The position numbers were made by a program, and so were the translations under genes. DNA of 64,000 nt from an uncultured Parafilimonas sp. (GTDB lineage: Bacteria; Bacteroidota; Bacteroidia; Chitinophagales; Chitinophagaceae), in assembly GCA_903882935.1 (NCBI GenBank), contig CAIRZB010000071.1:62001-126000 (forward strand), read 5' to 3'. Positions 36,526 through 46,429 of the stretch are shown piece by piece. The notes beneath the pieces are model-generated. The model did not search any database and was not told the DNA's origin. It saw only the letters and a list, made by a program, of their open reading frames with translations. Position 1 is the first letter of the stretch, and each line of letters opens with the position of its first letter.

Positions 36526-36613
36526 GTTTGCAGACAAACGCCGCTGGTTTGCAGACAAACGCCTGGCTGTTTTTCTGTTTGCACCTAACAATGCCAAGCT
36601 TTGGCTAAATTTG
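36526..36613 (+). promoter_or_regulatory. Candidate LytTR operator and promoter of the kinase operon
   Basis: Two identical 17-base copies of GTTTGCAGACAAACGCC start at 36526 and 36547, exactly 21 bases apart. Each holds the palindrome GTTTG-CAGA-CAAAC. Another GTTTGCA follows at 36577, and TAAATTTG, an exact -7 box, is at 36606-36613, five bases before the start codon. Direct repeats two helical turns apart are the usual target of LytTR regulators, and one is coded in the operon. Confidence 0.55.
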
Positions 36614-36617
36614 GCCG

Positions 36618-37628
36618 ATGAAGAAGAAGCTGCCGCTGCTTTTGGCAGGTTTTATTGTTTGTTACTATGCCATGCACATTGCATACGACCTACCCAACTT
36701 GGTACACGGCACCCCGAATTTTGCTTGGTTACCAGCCCAACGATTTGCTTTGGCTGCCCGGCTGGCAGATATGGTTATGGCAAGCCTTTTTGCTTTGCTG
36801 CCTTATATAGTGTTGCATACTTACTATCCCAAAGGCAAAACCGTAACAGCGGTGTTGCTGGGTTTGGCTGGTGTGGTAAGTGTATTTTTTATGCAGTATG
36901 CGTTAAGGCGGCTATTACTGCAACCCATAAGGCTCAGGAATTTTTTTTTAGACAATTTATTTTTCACGGCAGCCTATTTGCTGTATGGTGTTGTTTTTTA
37001 CTTTGTACGGTATGCTTGGCATAAGGAAGTTGAGCAAAAAGACCTGCTGCTGCAAAACAGGCAAGCCGAACTGAGTTTTCTGCGAAGCCAGATAAACCCG
37101 CACTTTTTGTTCAACAGCCTCAATAATATTTATTCGCTGGTATACGATCATTCGCCCAATGCGCTGCCTGCCATAGCCGGCTTGTCGGAGCTGCTGCGAT
37201 ATATGTTGTACGACAATAAAGAGCTGGTGCCGTTGGAAAAAGAGCTTGCCTATATTGAAAAATACATTGGTTTACAAAAACTTAGGTTTGAACATCCGGT
37301 TGAAGCCCAGTTGCAAGTAAAGGGCAACATAAGCGCGGTTACCATTGCGCCATTGTTGTTGGTGCCATTTATTGAAAATGCATTTAAGCACGGCGATTTT
37401 GCCGAAGGTGGCCGGGGGCTTGATGCTTCTTTGTATGCCGTTGGCAATAAAGTTTATTTTTATTGCTTTAACACCAAAGGGTTAGGCCAGAAGGATGCAG
37501 GCGGCGGCATTGGCTTGGCCAACATACAGCGGCGGCTGCAACTGCTTTACCCGGGCAGGCATGCGCTGCAAATTGAAGACAACCAACATTCGTTCACCGT
37601 AAACCTTGAGCTGCAATATGGCCAATGA
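36618..37628 (+). CDS. LytS/YehU-type sensor histidine kinase
   Basis: 336 residues. Four membrane segments (about 5-22, 45-68, 76-95, 112-132) are followed by a short linker and the His_kinase domain (PF06580). The phospho-acceptor is His162 in SQINPHFLFNSLNNIYSLV. The ATPase part has LVPFIENAFKHG (N box) and AGGGIGLANIQRRLQLLYPG (G box). It has no separate extracellular sensor domain, so the signal is probably sensed in the membrane. Its stop overlaps the start of the LytTR response regulator by 11 bases, so the two form a coupled pair. Confidence 0.94.
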   Translation: MKKKLPLLLAGFIVCYYAMHIAYDLPNLVHGTPNFAWLPAQRFALAARLADMVMASLFALLPYIVLHTYYPKGKTVTAVLLGLAGVVSVFFMQYALRRLLLQPIRLRNFFLDNLFFTAAYLLYGVVFYFVRYAWHKEVEQKDLLLQNRQAELSFLRSQINPHFLFNSLNNIYSLVYDHSPNALPAIAGLSELLRYMLYDNKELVPLEKELAYIEKYIGLQKLRFEHPVEAQLQVKGNISAVTIAPLLLVPFIENAFKHGDFAEGGRGLDASLYAVGNKVYFYCFNTKGLGQKDAGGGIGLANIQRRLQLLYPGRHALQIEDNQHSFTVNLELQYGQ

Positions 37629-38334
37629 GCAAACAATACGTTGCGTTGTGGTAGATGATGAGCCTTTGGCCGTTAAGCTACTGGGTGATTATGTTGCCAA
37701 AACCGAAGGCTTAAAGCTGGTGCTTAAAACAACCCATGCGTTGGAGGCATTGTATGCCGTGCAGGAAGGCAAGGCCGACCTGCTATTTTTGGATGTGCAA
37801 ATGCCCGAACTAACGGGCATGCAGTTTATAAAAATCATCCGCAACGCCTGCGGGGTTATACTAACCACCGCATACAATGAGTACGCAGTGCAAAGTTATG
37901 AGCATGATGTGATTGACTACCTGCTGAAACCCGTTACGTTTGAACGGTTTACGGCCGCCGTGCAAAAAGCGCAAAAGCGTTTGCAGCAAGCCAACCTAGC
38001 CGCGCCGCCCGCCACCGAACCAGCAGACCATATTTTTGTAAAAACGGAGTACCGCATTCAGCGGCTTGATTTTGACAATATACTTTTTATTGAGGCCATG
38101 CGGGATTATATTGCCTTCCATTCACCGGTGGGTAAGGTGCTCTCACTCGACAGCATGAAGCGCATGGAAGACCTTTTGCCGCTAAGCCAGTTTATACGCA
38201 TCCACAAATCGTACATCATCAACAAAAGCAAACTCGATTTTATTGAAAGAGGCAAGCTGGTTATAGCGGGGCACTACCTGCCCGTAGGCGATACCTACCG
38301 CCAACGTGTGGCGGCACATATACGGTTAGGGTAA
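37618..38334 (+). CDS. LytTR-family response regulator
   Basis: 238 residues from the ATG at 37618. The receiver domain (1-120) has the acidic pair in VVVDDEP and phospho-acceptor Asp59 in LLFLDVQMPEL. The LytTR DNA-binding domain (about 138-238) shows IFVKTEYRIQRLDFDNILFIEAMRDYIAFH, FIRIHKSYIINKSKLDFIERGKLVI and LPVGDTYRQRV. It is coded with the upstream kinase and probably controls its own operon through the repeats at 36526-36563. Other targets are unknown. Confidence 0.95.
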   Translation: MANEQTIRCVVVDDEPLAVKLLGDYVAKTEGLKLVLKTTHALEALYAVQEGKADLLFLDVQMPELTGMQFIKIIRNACGVILTTAYNEYAVQSYEHDVIDYLLKPVTFERFTAAVQKAQKRLQQANLAAPPATEPADHIFVKTEYRIQRLDFDNILFIEAMRDYIAFHSPVGKVLSLDSMKRMEDLLPLSQFIRIHKSYIINKSKLDFIERGKLVIAGHYLPVGDTYRQRVAAHIRLG

Positions 38335-38471
38335 TTTTGCAGGTTGTACGCAATTACGAGATAGTATTTACTTAAAACCTGTAGCCTTATTCTAGGTATA
38401 ATAGCCCGTATTTAGTATTTAAACCCCATCTTAAGGCACTTTAATGCATACTTAAGCTATCTTAGCGTTAT

Positions 38472-38479
38472 TACGTTTG
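38472..38479 (+). promoter_or_regulatory. Candidate -7 box before the hybrid sensor gene
   Basis: TACGTTTG matches TAnnTTTG exactly, 90 bases before the start codon. No clear TTTG lies at the expected distance upstream, so support is weak. Confidence 0.3.
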
Positions 38480-38569
38480 CGGTTTGCTTAAACTTGCACA
38501 TTTATTCAGGCGTACCATTGGATACCGTATCGGTAGCCAATTACCGCCAAAACAGACATATATCCCAAA

Positions 38570-41500
38570 ATGTTTCAACGGTTAGCAACGACCATATTTA
38601 TTTTGTTGTGCGTGTCTGCAAAATCGCAGCGCCAGGACCTCCGGTTTGGGCATTTTGGTACAGATCAAGGCTTGTCGCAAAGCAATGTAATTTGTGTTCT
38701 GCAAGATCATTTGGGCTTTATGTGGTTTGGCACCGCAGACGGCCTCAATAGGTACGATGGCTATAGTTTTACTGTTTACCGTAACGAGCTAGGTGACCCA
38801 AATAGCCTTAGCATTAACTATATAAATGGGCTTGCCGAAGGCAAAGCGCACCAGCTATGGGTATCAACCAACGGCGGAGGTTTAAATTGTTACAACTTTG
38901 AAACAAAAAAATTTACCGTTTACCGGCACGACGCCCAAAACACCAACACTATAGCCAGTGACTATTTAAGCGACATCTTGGTGGCGTTTGATGGCTGTGT
39001 ATGGATAGCCACAGACAACGGTGTAGATAAACTTGATCCTGCAAAACACACGTTTACACATTATAAGCACCATGCTAGCCTAACCAGCAGCCTTGCAGAT
39101 AACAGGATTAACACCCTGTACGAAGACAAGCAACATAATATATGGGTAGGTACAAGCAATGCCGGCCTTGATTTTTTTGATGCCGCGAAAGGCGAATTTA
39201 AACACTATAGGCACCAAGCCGATAATCCCAACTCCCTAAGCAACGACCAAATAAGCTTTACATTCCAAGACAGCCGGGGCCAAATTTGGGTGGGTACCAG
39301 CGGCGGGTTAAATTTATTAGATACCAAAACAGGCGCCTTCAAGTGTTATAAGCATGACGAACACAATGCCAACAGCCTGCCGGCAAATTCGCCTTTCTCC
39401 ATCATGGAGGATAACGGCAAGCTTTGGATTGGTATTGAGAACGGCGGCCTAAGCATTTTTGACCCCGTTGCCCAAACATTTACAAATTATTTGCATGATG
39501 ATGTGGATGCTTACAGCCTGGGCAATAATTCGGTGTATAACCTTTGCAAAGATACCAAGGGCAATATTTGGCTGGGCACATTTTCTGGCGGCGTAGACAT
39601 GGTTAGTGCCGATAACCGAAATTTTATATACTACCGCCATAGCCAAGACGAACACAGTTTAAGCAGCAATAAAGTGCTTTGTATGATGGAAGACCCCGAC
39701 GGCAAGGTTTGGGTGGGTACTGATGGTGGCGGGCTTAACAAATTAGACCCCAACACAGGCATATTTACCCACTACATGCACCAAAGCGGCAACCCTAACA
39801 GCATTTGCGGCAATTATGTGCTGGATTTGGAGGATGACGAAAACGGCAACTTATGGATAGGCACCTGGTCTGACGGAGTAACCGTTTATAACAGCAGCCA
39901 AAATACTTACCGGCATTTTAAAAACAATCCGGCCGATTCAACAAGTTTAAGCAGTAACAACGTATGGTATATTTATGCCGACCGGCAAAACCGTATTTGG
40001 CTGGGTACCCATGGCGGCGGCTTGAATTTATATGACCCCACAAAAAACTCTTTCTACCATTACCGTTATAAGGCTGATGACAGTACTACCATAGGCAACG
40101 ACATTGTACACAGTATACTCGAAGACCACAAGGGGCGTATTTGGGTGGCAACCGACGGGGGCGGGCTGAACTTGTTTGACCCAAGGACTGGTAAGGTGAT
40201 AAAAAGGTACACCCACAGCGACAGGAAAAACAGCATAAGCGATGACAAACTGGGTACGTTGTACGAAGATACCAACGGCATATTATGGATTGCGGGCTCA
40301 AAGGTCCTAAACGCGTTTAACCCTGAAACAGGCCAGTTTACGCTGTATAACAGCACGAACGGACTTTCCGGCGATTTGGTGGCTGGTATTTTACACGATG
40401 ATGTACAAAACCTTTGGATCAGCACCAGCAACGGGCTGTCAAAGTTTGACCCCTATAAAAAACAATTTCTTCATTTTTCTGCCGCCGATGGGCTACAGGG
40501 CAGGGAATTTAAGGAAAATGCGTTTTGCATCGCCAGAAACGGGCTGATGTATTTTGGCGGTAACAATGGCTTTAACGCTTTTGACCCATTAACAGTGGCA
40601 CCACTAAAGTTTGATCCGCCTCTCGTGTTTACCGGCTTCAGCCTTTTTAACAAGCAGGTGGCAGTTGCAGACAGCACAAACCCGCAATCTCCTTTAAAGA
40701 CTAATATTTCAGAAACCAGCAGCATCACCTTGTCGTATAAGCAGTCGGTTTTTTCCATTCAGTTTTCAACCTTAAATTATGTACCTGCAGAAAAAAAACA
40801 GTACCAATATATGTTGGTTGGGTTTGATGGCGATTGGGTAGATGCTGGCCCAAACCGGGAGGCTACTTACACCCACTTAAATGCAGCCACTTACGTATTT
40901 AAAGTTAGGGGGCTTGATAATGAAGGCAATTGGAGTAAAAAGGAGCTTTTACTTACCATAACCATTACGCCACCATTTTGGCAAACTTGGTGGTTTAGGT
41001 TGCTGGTAGTTATTGTTGCCGCAAGTGTGGTGGTGGCGGTATTTAGAATAAGGGTAAAAAGCATTAAGCGCGTTAACGAACGCTTGGAAAAGCAAGTGCA
41101 GCAGCGCACGCAACAATTAAAACAAGCCATTGCCCAGGAGCAGGAGGCCCGCCACAATGAAGAATTGGCGAGAATTGAAGCAGAACAGGCAAACAAGGCC
41201 AAAAGCGTTTTTTTGGCTACCATGAGCCATGAGATACGCACGCCGCTAAATGGGGTGATTGGCATGAGCAGCCTACTGGCCGAAACACGGCTTACCACTG
41301 AGCAGGAAGATTACGCAAGCACCATAAAAAGTTGCGGCGAAAGCCTGATGTCGGTTATAAATGACATATTGGATTTTAGCAAAATAGAGTCTGGCAACAT
41401 GGAGCTGGAGCACAGTGATTTTGATTTGCGCACTTGCATTGAGGAAGTGCTTGATGTGTTTGCCGGCACACAATCGAAAGCAGAAATTGATTTGGTTTAC

Positions 41501-42748
41501 CAAGTTGATTACAATGTGCCCCCATACATTATTGGCGACATGCACCGCCTTAGGCAAATATTGATGAACTTAGTGGGTAATGCTGCCAAGTTTACCCAAA
41601 AAGGCGAAATTTTTGTTGGCGTACATTTTGGCCAGCAACCTGGGGAAAACGGCGGCATTGTGCTAAACTTTGAAATTCGCGACACAGGCATAGGCATACC
41701 GCCCGACAAGTTAAACCGGTTGTTTAAGGCCTTTTCGCAAGTAGATTCATCCACAACCCGCAAATACGGCGGCAGCGGGCTTGGCTTGGTTATTTGCCAA
41801 AAGCTAGTACAGTTAATGGGCGGAGAAATTTGGGTGGAAAGTGTTGTTGGCCAGGGTACAACGTTTCACTTTAGCATCATCACCTTCCCCAGTAGCCAGC
41901 CGCAACGCAAATATGTGTATGTTAATAACGGCGAAATGGAGGGCAAAAGGGTTTTGGTGGTAGACGACAACCTGACTAACCTCAAAATATTACAAGGCCA
42001 GCTTGAGCAATGGAAATTGCAGCCAGTGTTAGCCTCGTCAGGCAGCCAGGCGTTGGAGATTATGGCGTCGGCCCCCGGTTTCGACCTGCTGATAACCGAC
42101 ATGCACATGCCCGGCATGAACGGCATTGAATTGGGCAAGAAAGCAAAGCAGCTATACCCTGCATTGCCCCTAGTTTTACTAAGCAGTATTGGCGATGAGT
42201 ATAGCCGAAAATTTCCCGGTATTTTTAATGCCGTGCTAAACAAACCCATAAAGCAATACGCCCTTTTTAAATGTATTGGCCAGGAGTTGAAACAAAAAGA
42301 CAAAGAAGGCTGGCCCGACAGCATACAGGAAGCAAACAAAACAGGTGAAAATTTTGCCCTGCGCTACCCTTTACAAATATTAATTGCAGAAGACAATGTG
42401 ATAAACGTAAAGTTGGTAACCCACGTGCTTAGCAAACTGGGCTACAACCCTGTGGTGGCCAATGACGGCCAGGAAGTGTTGGAGAAATTTGTACTGAACC
42501 ATTTTGATGTGATATTTATGGACGTGCAGATGCCCGAAATAGACGGCATGGAAGCCACCCGTATCATCCGCAGGCAGGATATGCAGCAGCCCATTATTAT
42601 TGCCATGACAGCCAATGCCACCCGAGAGGACCGCGACGAATGCCTACAGGCCGGCATGGACGATTATTTGAGTAAACCCATACAGCTAAACAAACTGATA
42701 GCTGTTTTGGAAAAATGGGCAAAGTTTAAAAAGGACGATCGGAAATAG
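38570..42748 (+). CDS. Hybrid two-component sensor with beta-propeller sensor and two receivers
   Basis: 1392 residues. A signal peptide precedes about 14 propeller repeats of the reg_prop type (such as [19 protein letters not shown]), roughly 30-720, then a Y_Y_Y domain (about 735-800), one membrane segment (about 802-826) and a HisKA domain with His887 in [13 protein letters not shown]. The HATPase domain carries [16 protein letters not shown] and GSGLGL. Two receivers follow, with Asp1177 ([10 protein letters not shown]) and Asp1318 ([10 protein letters not shown]). Most propeller hybrids in this phylum end in an AraC domain and bind glycans; this one has none, so output must pass to another protein, perhaps the LytTR regulator next door. 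Confidence 0.93.
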   Translation: MFQRLATTIFILLCVSAKSQRQDLRFGHFGTDQGLSQSNVICVLQDHLGFMWFGTADGLNRYDGYSFTVYRNELGDPNSLSINYINGLAEGKAHQLWVSTNGGGLNCYNFETKKFTVYRHDAQNTNTIASDYLSDILVAFDGCVWIATDNGVDKLDPAKHTFTHYKHHASLTSSLADNRINTLYEDKQHNIWVGTSNAGLDFFDAAKGEFKHYRHQADNPNSLSNDQISFTFQDSRGQIWVGTSGGLNLLDTKTGAFKCYKHDEHNANSLPANSPFSIMEDNGKLWIGIENGGLSIFDPVAQTFTNYLHDDVDAYSLGNNSVYNLCKDTKGNIWLGTFSGGVDMVSADNRNFIYYRHSQDEHSLSSNKVLCMMEDPDGKVWVGTDGGGLNKLDPNTGIFTHYMHQSGNPNSICGNYVLDLEDDENGNLWIGTWSDGVTVYNSSQNTYRHFKNNPADSTSLSSNNVWYIYADRQNRIWLGTHGGGLNLYDPTKNSFYHYRYKADDSTTIGNDIVHSILEDHKGRIWVATDGGGLNLFDPRTGKVIKRYTHSDRKNSISDDKLGTLYEDTNGILWIAGSKVLNAFNPETGQFTLYNSTNGLSGDLVAGILHDDVQNLWISTSNGLSKFDPYKKQFLHFSAADGLQGREFKENAFCIARNGLMYFGGNNGFNAFDPLTVAPLKFDPPLVFTGFSLFNKQVAVADSTNPQSPLKTNISETSSITLSYKQSVFSIQFSTLNYVPAEKKQYQYMLVGFDGDWVDAGPNREATYTHLNAATYVFKVRGLDNEGNWSKKELLLTITITPPFWQTWWFRLLVVIVAASVVVAVFRIRVKSIKRVNERLEKQVQQRTQQLKQAIAQEQEARHNEELARIEAEQANKAKSVFLATMSHEIRTPLNGVIGMSSLLAETRLTTEQEDYASTIKSCGESLMSVINDILDFSKIESGNMELEHSDFDLRTCIEEVLDVFAGTQSKAEIDLVYQVDYNVPPYIIGDMHRLRQILMNLVGNAAKFTQKGEIFVGVHFGQQPGENGGIVLNFEIRDTGIGIPPDKLNRLFKAFSQVDSSTTRKYGGSGLGLVICQKLVQLMGGEIWVESVVGQGTTFHFSIITFPSSQPQRKYVYVNNGEMEGKRVLVVDDNLTNLKILQGQLEQWKLQPVLASSGSQALEIMASAPGFDLLITDMHMPGMNGIELGKKAKQLYPALPLVLLSSIGDEYSRKFPGIFNAVLNKPIKQYALFKCIGQELKQKDKEGWPDSIQEANKTGENFALRYPLQILIAEDNVINVKLVTHVLSKLGYNPVVANDGQEVLEKFVLNHFDVIFMDVQMPEIDGMEATRIIRRQDMQQPIIIAMTANATREDRDECLQAGMDDYLSKPIQLNKLIAVLEKWAKFKKDDRK

Positions 42749-42769
42749 GCAAACCCCATTTCCCAGCAT

Positions 42770-43918
42770 TTACCGTAACCCGCCCAACCCCCAATATATC
42801 AAATATCGTACTTCCTCAGGCACGGTGTTATACTGTTCGCCGGTTTGTTTACCCAACCGTACAATTATTGTTTTTTGGGCAGGTATAACAACAATGTACT
42901 GGCCCAATATGCCGCGTGCGTAAAATATGGCAGGGTGCATCGGGTCAATCCACCATTGGTAGCCGTAGTATGTACAAGGCTGCCCGTATTCGTTGGGTAT
43001 TTTGCATGGGGTGATGGACTGTCGCCAATAGCTGCTGTCAATTACAGGCACACCATTTATTTTACCGCTGTCGAGCATCAGTTTGCCAATGCGCGCAAAA
43101 TCACGCACGGTGCTGTTAAAGCAGCAATAAGCTTTTTCGTGGCCGTTTTCATGGTCGGTACTCCACAGGGCTGGGTGTTCCGCACCGAGTGGCTGCCACA
43201 GTTTTTCCGAGGCATACGCACTCAGCGATTTTCCCGTGGCTTTTTCCACTACCAGCCCCAGCAATTGCGAGTCGCCTGACTTGTATTTATACAAACTCCC
43301 AGGCCTGTTGATAATTTGCACGCCGGTGGCGGTGTTGTATACATCAGGGCCGTAATACAGTTCCGTCGTCACCGAAAATGGGTTCATATAGCTTTCGTCC
43401 CAATCGCTGCCGCTGCTCATGGTAAGCAGGTCAACTATCCTTACCATGGCCTTTTCGCCTATTTTAAATTCGGGCAAAAAATCCCCTACCGGTTGGTATA
43501 CCGATTTAATCAACCCCTCATGTATGGCAGCCCTCACCAGCAGGCTGGCAATGCTTTTGGCTGCCGAAAACGACCCCGATTTGGTGCTGTCCCCATACCC
43601 CAGCCAGTACTTTTCAAACACAATACTGTCGTTCTTTACCATCAACAGGGCAACAGTGCCAAGGTTTACCAAAAGGCCATTAAGGGTATCGGGGTAGTCA
43701 ATATTGTTCATTTTTACCGCTTCCTTCCAAGGTTTGGGCGTGCCGATGGGTACCGTGTTGTTGGCAAAAATGGTATAGTCGTCAATATTTGCAAAGTTGT
43801 ACCATGCCGCTTTAAACAAGTAGTACCTGCCGGTTGCCACGGCGTAGGCTGAATAGAGAAGGATAATAGTGAGTATTACTAACCCTGTACGTTTGAGTAT
43901 GTTGAAGAATCTTTTCAT
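42770..43918 (-). CDS. Membrane-anchored serine hydrolase of the beta-lactamase family
   Basis: 382 residues. An N-terminal membrane segment (about 11-29) anchors a periplasmic class C beta-lactamase-like domain. The catalytic SxxK is SAAK (118-121) in GSFSAAKSIASLLV. The second motif is Y-K-S in LYKYKSGDSQLLGLV. A Cys pair, YCCF, and the segment TYYGYQWWIDP lie further on. It may act on peptides or esters in the periplasm. It converges with the hybrid sensor gene with only 21 bases between. Confidence 0.88.
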   Translation of the reverse strand: MKRFFNILKRTGLVILTIILLYSAYAVATGRYYLFKAAWYNFANIDDYTIFANNTVPIGTPKPWKEAVKMNNIDYPDTLNGLLVNLGTVALLMVKNDSIVFEKYWLGYGDSTKSGSFSAAKSIASLLVRAAIHEGLIKSVYQPVGDFLPEFKIGEKAMVRIVDLLTMSSGSDWDESYMNPFSVTTELYYGPDVYNTATGVQIINRPGSLYKYKSGDSQLLGLVVEKATGKSLSAYASEKLWQPLGAEHPALWSTDHENGHEKAYCCFNSTVRDFARIGKLMLDSGKINGVPVIDSSYWRQSITPCKIPNEYGQPCTYYGYQWWIDPMHPAIFYARGILGQYIVVIPAQKTIIVRLGKQTGEQYNTVPEEVRYLIYWGLGGLR

Positions 43919-44051
43919 TGGATTTGATTGCCTGGCATCTGAGTGCTACCCTTGGCTCGTTATAAATGTAGAATTATCCTTTATATTGAAAAGTGAAAAT
44001 CTCTATAAAAATTTATATTGCAAACCAACAACAACTGTAAAGCCTTGCCTA

Positions 44052-44741
44052 ATGGATGCAACCGCCCAGCCCGCTAGTAAAGCTATCATGCTAAAAGGCA
44101 TGTTTATTGTTTTGGCACTATTGTTTTGTGTTACACTAACTGGTTTGCCACCGGTATTGCAATGGCTAGGCGTGCAAAACTGGCCAATGCGTTTTTTTAT
44201 AACCCGGTTGCTTTTTTGGGCCTGCTTGGTTGGCGCTTGGTACTACTGCAAAAAACAGGAACGCCAAAAAATATTGCTGTGGCAACAGGTGCCTTACCCG
44301 TTTTGGGTGTATATCGTCTCACTGTTGGCTATTTATGTTACCCTTTTGGTGGGGGCCGGGCTAATTGCCAGGCTTTTTGCGGGGCTGCGGCTTAACATTA
44401 GCCAAACCAGGGAACAGCAGATGTTTACGATGCTGCGCGGCAGGTATTGGCTGGTATTGCTGGCATCTATTACGGCGGGCTTTGTGGAGGAAATATTGTT
44501 CCGAGGGTATCTTTTACCAAGGTTAGCGGCTGTTTTTAGTAGCAAGGTTTGGGCGGTAATACTATCTTCGGTGTTGTTTGGTCTGCTGCATTTTGGCTAC
44601 AATAGTTGGTACCATATAACAGGTGCGTTTTTTATTGGGCTGGTATTTGCGGTTTATTATGCAAGGTTTGGCAACATTACAATACTCATTATTTGCCATT
44701 TTTTATGGGATTTTGTAATACTGCTGGCTAAAACCAGATAA
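44052..44741 (+). CDS. CPBP family intramembrane metalloprotease
   Basis: 229 residues from the ATG at 44052; open reading upstream shows no signal or domain. About six membrane segments are present. The conserved motifs are EEILFRGYLLPRL (about residue 147, Glu-Glu and Arg), FGLLHFGYN (His) and CHFLWDF (His). CPBP proteases resemble CAAX prenyl protease 2 and take part in membrane protein maturation or immunity to bacteriocins. The substrate is unknown. It stands alone between a divergent serine hydrolase and rocD. Confidence 0.9.
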   Translation: MDATAQPASKAIMLKGMFIVLALLFCVTLTGLPPVLQWLGVQNWPMRFFITRLLFWACLVGAWYYCKKQERQKILLWQQVPYPFWVYIVSLLAIYVTLLVGAGLIARLFAGLRLNISQTREQQMFTMLRGRYWLVLLASITAGFVEEILFRGYLLPRLAAVFSSKVWAVILSSVLFGLLHFGYNSWYHITGAFFIGLVFAVYYARFGNITILIICHFLWDFVILLAKTR

Positions 44742-45064
44742 ATTGCAATAGCTATTTTTTACTGCCTGGTTTGTTTTATTAGTGGAATCCAATTTTTTGG
44801 CTTGCTTTTATAATTTTCCCTCAAAAAACTTTACCTTGCGGCTGAAAACCTCGCACAATGCAGTTTCTCGGCCATAACTTAGATTTACTGAATCATCCCT
44901 TGGGGTAGCTACAACGATAACCCCGATACTGTAAGTGCGCATTTTGGCGCAAACACGGCAACTATAATTACACAACATTCATACAGGCAACCCATTGGCG
45001 GCTAGCCTTTTATGCGGGTATAATTTGCCCGCAAACGACACTCAAACAAATTAAGCTATTTTAT
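44742..45064. other. Gap before rocD with a candidate promoter and small hairpins
   Basis: TTG (44995-44997) and TATAATTTG (45019-45027) are separated by 21 bases and fit a Bacteroidota promoter with one extra base in the -7 box. The start codon is 37 bases later. Upstream are small stems GGGGT/ACCCC (about 44899-44921) and TGCGC/GCGCA (about 44936-44951). No gene is seen and no riboswitch class is recognised. Confidence 0.4.
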
Positions 45065-46294
45065 ATGTTAACACAAGCACTTTCCCCCAACGCCGCATAC
45101 CATGTTGAACTAGAAGATAAACACGGTGCCCATAACTACCACCCCATTCCCGTTGTATTAAGCCGGGGCGAGGGCGTTTTTTTGTGGGATGTAGACGGTA
45201 AGCGTTATTACGACTTTTTAAGTGGCTACAGTGCCCTTAACCAAGGCCATTGCCACCCCCGTATTATTGGCAAACTGGTGGAACAGGCCCAAAAACTCAC
45301 CCTTACCTCCAGGGCATTTTTTAACAACCAAATGGGCGAGTTTGCCCAGTACATTACCCAATATTTTGGGTACGATAAGGTGCTGCCTATGAACGGCGGT
45401 GCCGAAGCCGTTGAAACAGCCTTGAAACTTACCCGCCGCTGGGGATATGCCAAAAAAGGCATACCCGACGGGCAGGCTAAGATAGTTGTGTGCGAAGGCA
45501 ATTTTCATGGGCGTACCACCACCATTGTGTCCTTTAGCAGCGACCCCTCCGCCTATACGGCATTTGGGCCTTTAACCCCTGGCTTTATAAAAATACCCTA
45601 TAACGACCTAGTGGCTTTGGAAAAAGCCATGCAAGACGAAAATGTTGCGGGCTTTTTGTTTGAACCTATACAAGGCGAAGCGGGCGTGTTTGTGCCAGAT
45701 GCGGGTTACTTGGCAGGCGTGCGCCAACTATGCACAGAATACAATGTGCTGATGGTGGCCGATGAAATACAAACCGGGCTGGCCCGTACAGGTAAAATGC
45801 TGGCCTGCGACCATGAGGGCGTGCGCCCCGATGTGCTGGTGCTTGGCAAAGCCTTAAGCGGCGGCACCATACCCGTGGCAGTGGTTTTGGCCGACGATGT
45901 TGTGATGCTTAACATACGGCCAGGCGAGCACGGCTCAACCTACGGCGGCAACGCGCTGGCTTGCGCGGTAACCGTGGAGGCCCTGCAAGTGTTGAAGGAT
46001 GAACACATGGCCGAAAATGCGGAGAGACTGGGGGCTTTGCTGCGTGCTGAGCTGGCAAAACTGCAATCGCCACATGTTAACATTATACGCGGCAAGGGTT
46101 TGCTAAACGCAGTGGTGATAGGCCACCAAAACCCCGAGGCCGCTTGGGAACTTTGCATAAGCTTAAAAGAAAACGGCTTGCTGGCAAAACCCACCCATGG
46201 CGACAAAATACGTTTTGCCCCGCCCCTATGCATTACCGAAGACCAAATTATGGAGTGTGTGGATATTATTGACAGAAGTTTGCAGGCATTGTAA
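45065..46294 (+). CDS. rocD: Ornithine--oxo-acid transaminase
   Basis: 409 residues, a normal length. This PLP-dependent class III aminotransferase converts ornithine plus 2-oxoglutarate into glutamate semialdehyde and glutamate, linking arginine and proline metabolism. The N-terminal [18 protein letters not shown] is typical of ornithine transaminases. [20 protein letters not shown] holds the Asp that binds the PLP nitrogen. The Schiff-base lysine is Lys262 in [14 protein letters not shown], and [14 protein letters not shown] follows. It stands alone with its own promoter and terminator. Confidence 0.95.
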   Translation: MLTQALSPNAAYHVELEDKHGAHNYHPIPVVLSRGEGVFLWDVDGKRYYDFLSGYSALNQGHCHPRIIGKLVEQAQKLTLTSRAFFNNQMGEFAQYITQYFGYDKVLPMNGGAEAVETALKLTRRWGYAKKGIPDGQAKIVVCEGNFHGRTTTIVSFSSDPSAYTAFGPLTPGFIKIPYNDLVALEKAMQDENVAGFLFEPIQGEAGVFVPDAGYLAGVRQLCTEYNVLMVADEIQTGLARTGKMLACDHEGVRPDVLVLGKALSGGTIPVAVVLADDVVMLNIRPGEHGSTYGGNALACAVTVEALQVLKDEHMAENAERLGALLRAELAKLQSPHVNIIRGKGLLNAVVIGHQNPEAAWELCISLKENGLLAKPTHGDKIRFAPPLCITEDQIMECVDIIDRSLQAL

Positions 46295-46342
46295 CTGGTT
46301 TGCTCAATACATTACAATCTGCGCACAGATTTTATACGTTTC

Positions 46343-46372
46343 AGCCTCCGCAGTTGCGGGGGCTGTTTCTTG
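46343..46372 (+). terminator. Probable terminator after rocD
   Basis: AGCCTCCGCA (46343-46352) pairs with TGCGGGGGCT (46355-46364) with one G-U pair, followed by GTTTCTTG. The T-run is weak. Confidence 0.55.
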
Positions 46373-46429
46373 TGGTAGATTAATCAGGTTTGTCTTTACT
46401 AAAAGGACATGGCTAACCATTGGTAACCC

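Noticed and set aside
44742-45064. Possible riboswitch before rocD
   Set aside because: Only two short stems are seen, with no known consensus; kept as a note in the gap entry.
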